A stretch of DNA of 64,000 nucleotides, taken from NCBI GenBank assembly GCA_014843695.1, contig CM026397.1:39636062-39700061 (forward strand), read 5' to 3'. Positions within the stretch are counted from its first letter, which is position 1, and every line of letters starts with the position of its first letter. This DNA is from Archivesica marissinica. Its lineage: Eukaryota > Mollusca > Bivalvia > Venerida > Vesicomyidae. The notes below the pieces were generated by a model. The model was not told where the DNA came from. It did no database searches and was given only the letters and a program-made list of their open reading frames with translations. This document shows, one piece after another, positions 63,136 to 64,000 of the stretch. Position numbers and translations under genes: made by a program.

Positions 63136-63193
63136 TGTATTTATTTAGTCCAACATATTGCTATCAGGTTCATTTCTGGTATAATGTCACTCA

Positions 63194-63486
63194 GGGGGGG
63201 GGGGGGGGGTAACTGGAAGCCATGGACTGAGGCTAGTATTTACTGTGTTAACATGTCACATGTGCAATATATATATCATTCTGATGTTGATGATTTACTG
63301 AATCTGTAGCTTTTATCATGCATAAATAAACGAGTATGTGTTAATTGTTGTTGTTGTTCAGTTGGACCTTATGGAACACCAACACAATTCCGGTTATATT
63401 GTGTTGAATGAAATCGTGTTCTCATCGTCATATTTCTAAATCTGTTAACAGTTCCCTATGTCTCCCTATTAATGGGGGGGGGGGGG
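63194..63486. repeat. Two poly-G tracts
   Basis: Runs of 16 G (63194-63209) and 13 G (63474-63486). Long G runs can form quadruplexes and are also prone to length errors in sequencing. Confidence 0.9.
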
Positions 63487-63927
63487 TATTGTGTTTAGTG
63501 GGTATGTATATGCATCCGAAAGCGTGTTCTCACCGTCATATTTCTAAGTCTGCTGGATTTTTAAATAATCTGGCACAAATAAAACCGTAACAAGGATGTG
63601 GAGATGGCAAGTTTCAAATATGTTGGGTCACATCACGGTAAAATCGGCAGACTGGATCAAACTCATCTCTGATTATACTACTCTGATGCACTAACCCATC
63701 GTGCCAAAGTGATCAAGCTTCATAGTAAAACTTGATTGGGATGAAATCAGAATATTTTTAGATTCACACCCAAATAACTGGGTTGCCAGTCCCATTTGTA
63801 CAGTAATGATAGTTTCTGGTGCAAATGGGTGGAGCTCTATGTTTTTCTTACAAAAACTAATTTCTTACTACACCGATATTAAAAATATAAAGCTTGGAAA
63901 AGAAAACACACACTGGAAATACACTTA
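63487..63927. other. No gene seen
   Basis: AT-rich sequence with a short repeated phrase (GTGTTCTCACCGTCATATTT, also near 63416). Nothing else recognisable. Confidence 0.5.
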
Positions 63928-64000
63928 ACCAACAAAGGAGACAATCAGCATTACCAACAAAGGAGACAATCGGATTTACCAACAAAGGAGACAATTGGCA
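63928..64000. repeat. 25-bp repeat at the right edge, at least 3 copies
   Basis: ACCAACAAAGGAGACAATC plus about 6 bp repeats every 25 bp and continues off the window. Confidence 0.9.

Noticed and set aside
59928..64000. A third protein-coding gene downstream of TRAPPC12
   Set aside because: Only short frames over SINEs, tandem repeats and AT-rich sequence were seen; none has a recognisable domain or consistent splice sites.

Overview
This is a eukaryotic nuclear window, most likely from a lophotrochozoan and probably a mollusc. The evidence is intron-rich genes with GT-AG introns, many tRNA-headed SINEs, several families of small inverted-repeat DNA elements, and AT-rich introns. The phylum is an inference from general genome style; no marker in the window proves it. 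Two genes are recognisable, and both encode parts of the vesicle-tethering machinery.

The left part (about 8.9-22.1 kb, minus strand) carries the first six coding exons of EIPR1 (TSSC1), a WD40 protein that binds the EARP/GARP tethers. They cover codons 1-213, roughly the first 55% of the protein. The remainder lies in, or to the left of, the tandem arrays at 1-7050. The right part (25.1-59.6 kb, plus strand) carries TRAPPC12 (TTC15), a TRAPPIII subunit. All 13 coding exons were found with consistent splice phases, giving a predicted protein of 896 residues. The two genes lie head to head, with start codons 2.96 kb apart. As far as I recall, the human orthologues are also divergent neighbours on 2p25, so this looks like an ancient conserved gene pair.

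More than half of the window (roughly 36 kb) is tandem repeat. The main arrays are: 24-bp and 72-bp units (1-7050); a 45-bp unit inside a SINE (7.7-8.4 kb); 53-60 bp (9.5-13.3 kb); 29 bp (14.0-14.3 kb); 62 bp (15.6-17.2 kb); 20/32 bp (22.7-24.0 kb); 51 bp (24.2-24.9 kb); 22 bp (27.7-29.5 kb); 33 bp (31.4-31.9 kb); 12 bp (32.0-34.6 kb); 27 bp over 11 kb (36.2-47.3 kb); 23 bp (49.4-50.8 kb); 18 bp (51.0-51.7 kb); 66 bp (53.5-54.2 kb); and 37 bp (58.5-59.3 kb). The very long open frames over these arrays are artefacts of units divisible by three that lack stops.

The most unusual observation is that several arrays are built from the exon-intron junctions of the two genes. Two EIPR1 exon tails with their 5' splice sites were copied about 67 and about 24 times. 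In TRAPPC12, a 3' splice site was copied four times, and three 5' splice sites were duplicated or amplified (2x, 2x and about 21x). A likely mechanism is repeated local duplication seeded at splice junctions, leaving introns full of decoy splice sites.

The rest is interspersed repeats: at least seven tRNA-headed SINE-like families, TTAA-flanked piggyBac-like MITEs, a hAT-like deletion derivative with a BED-finger remnant, other TIR and foldback elements, and several nested insertions with readable target-site duplications. The last 4.4 kb (59.6-64 kb) holds no gene that I can recognise.
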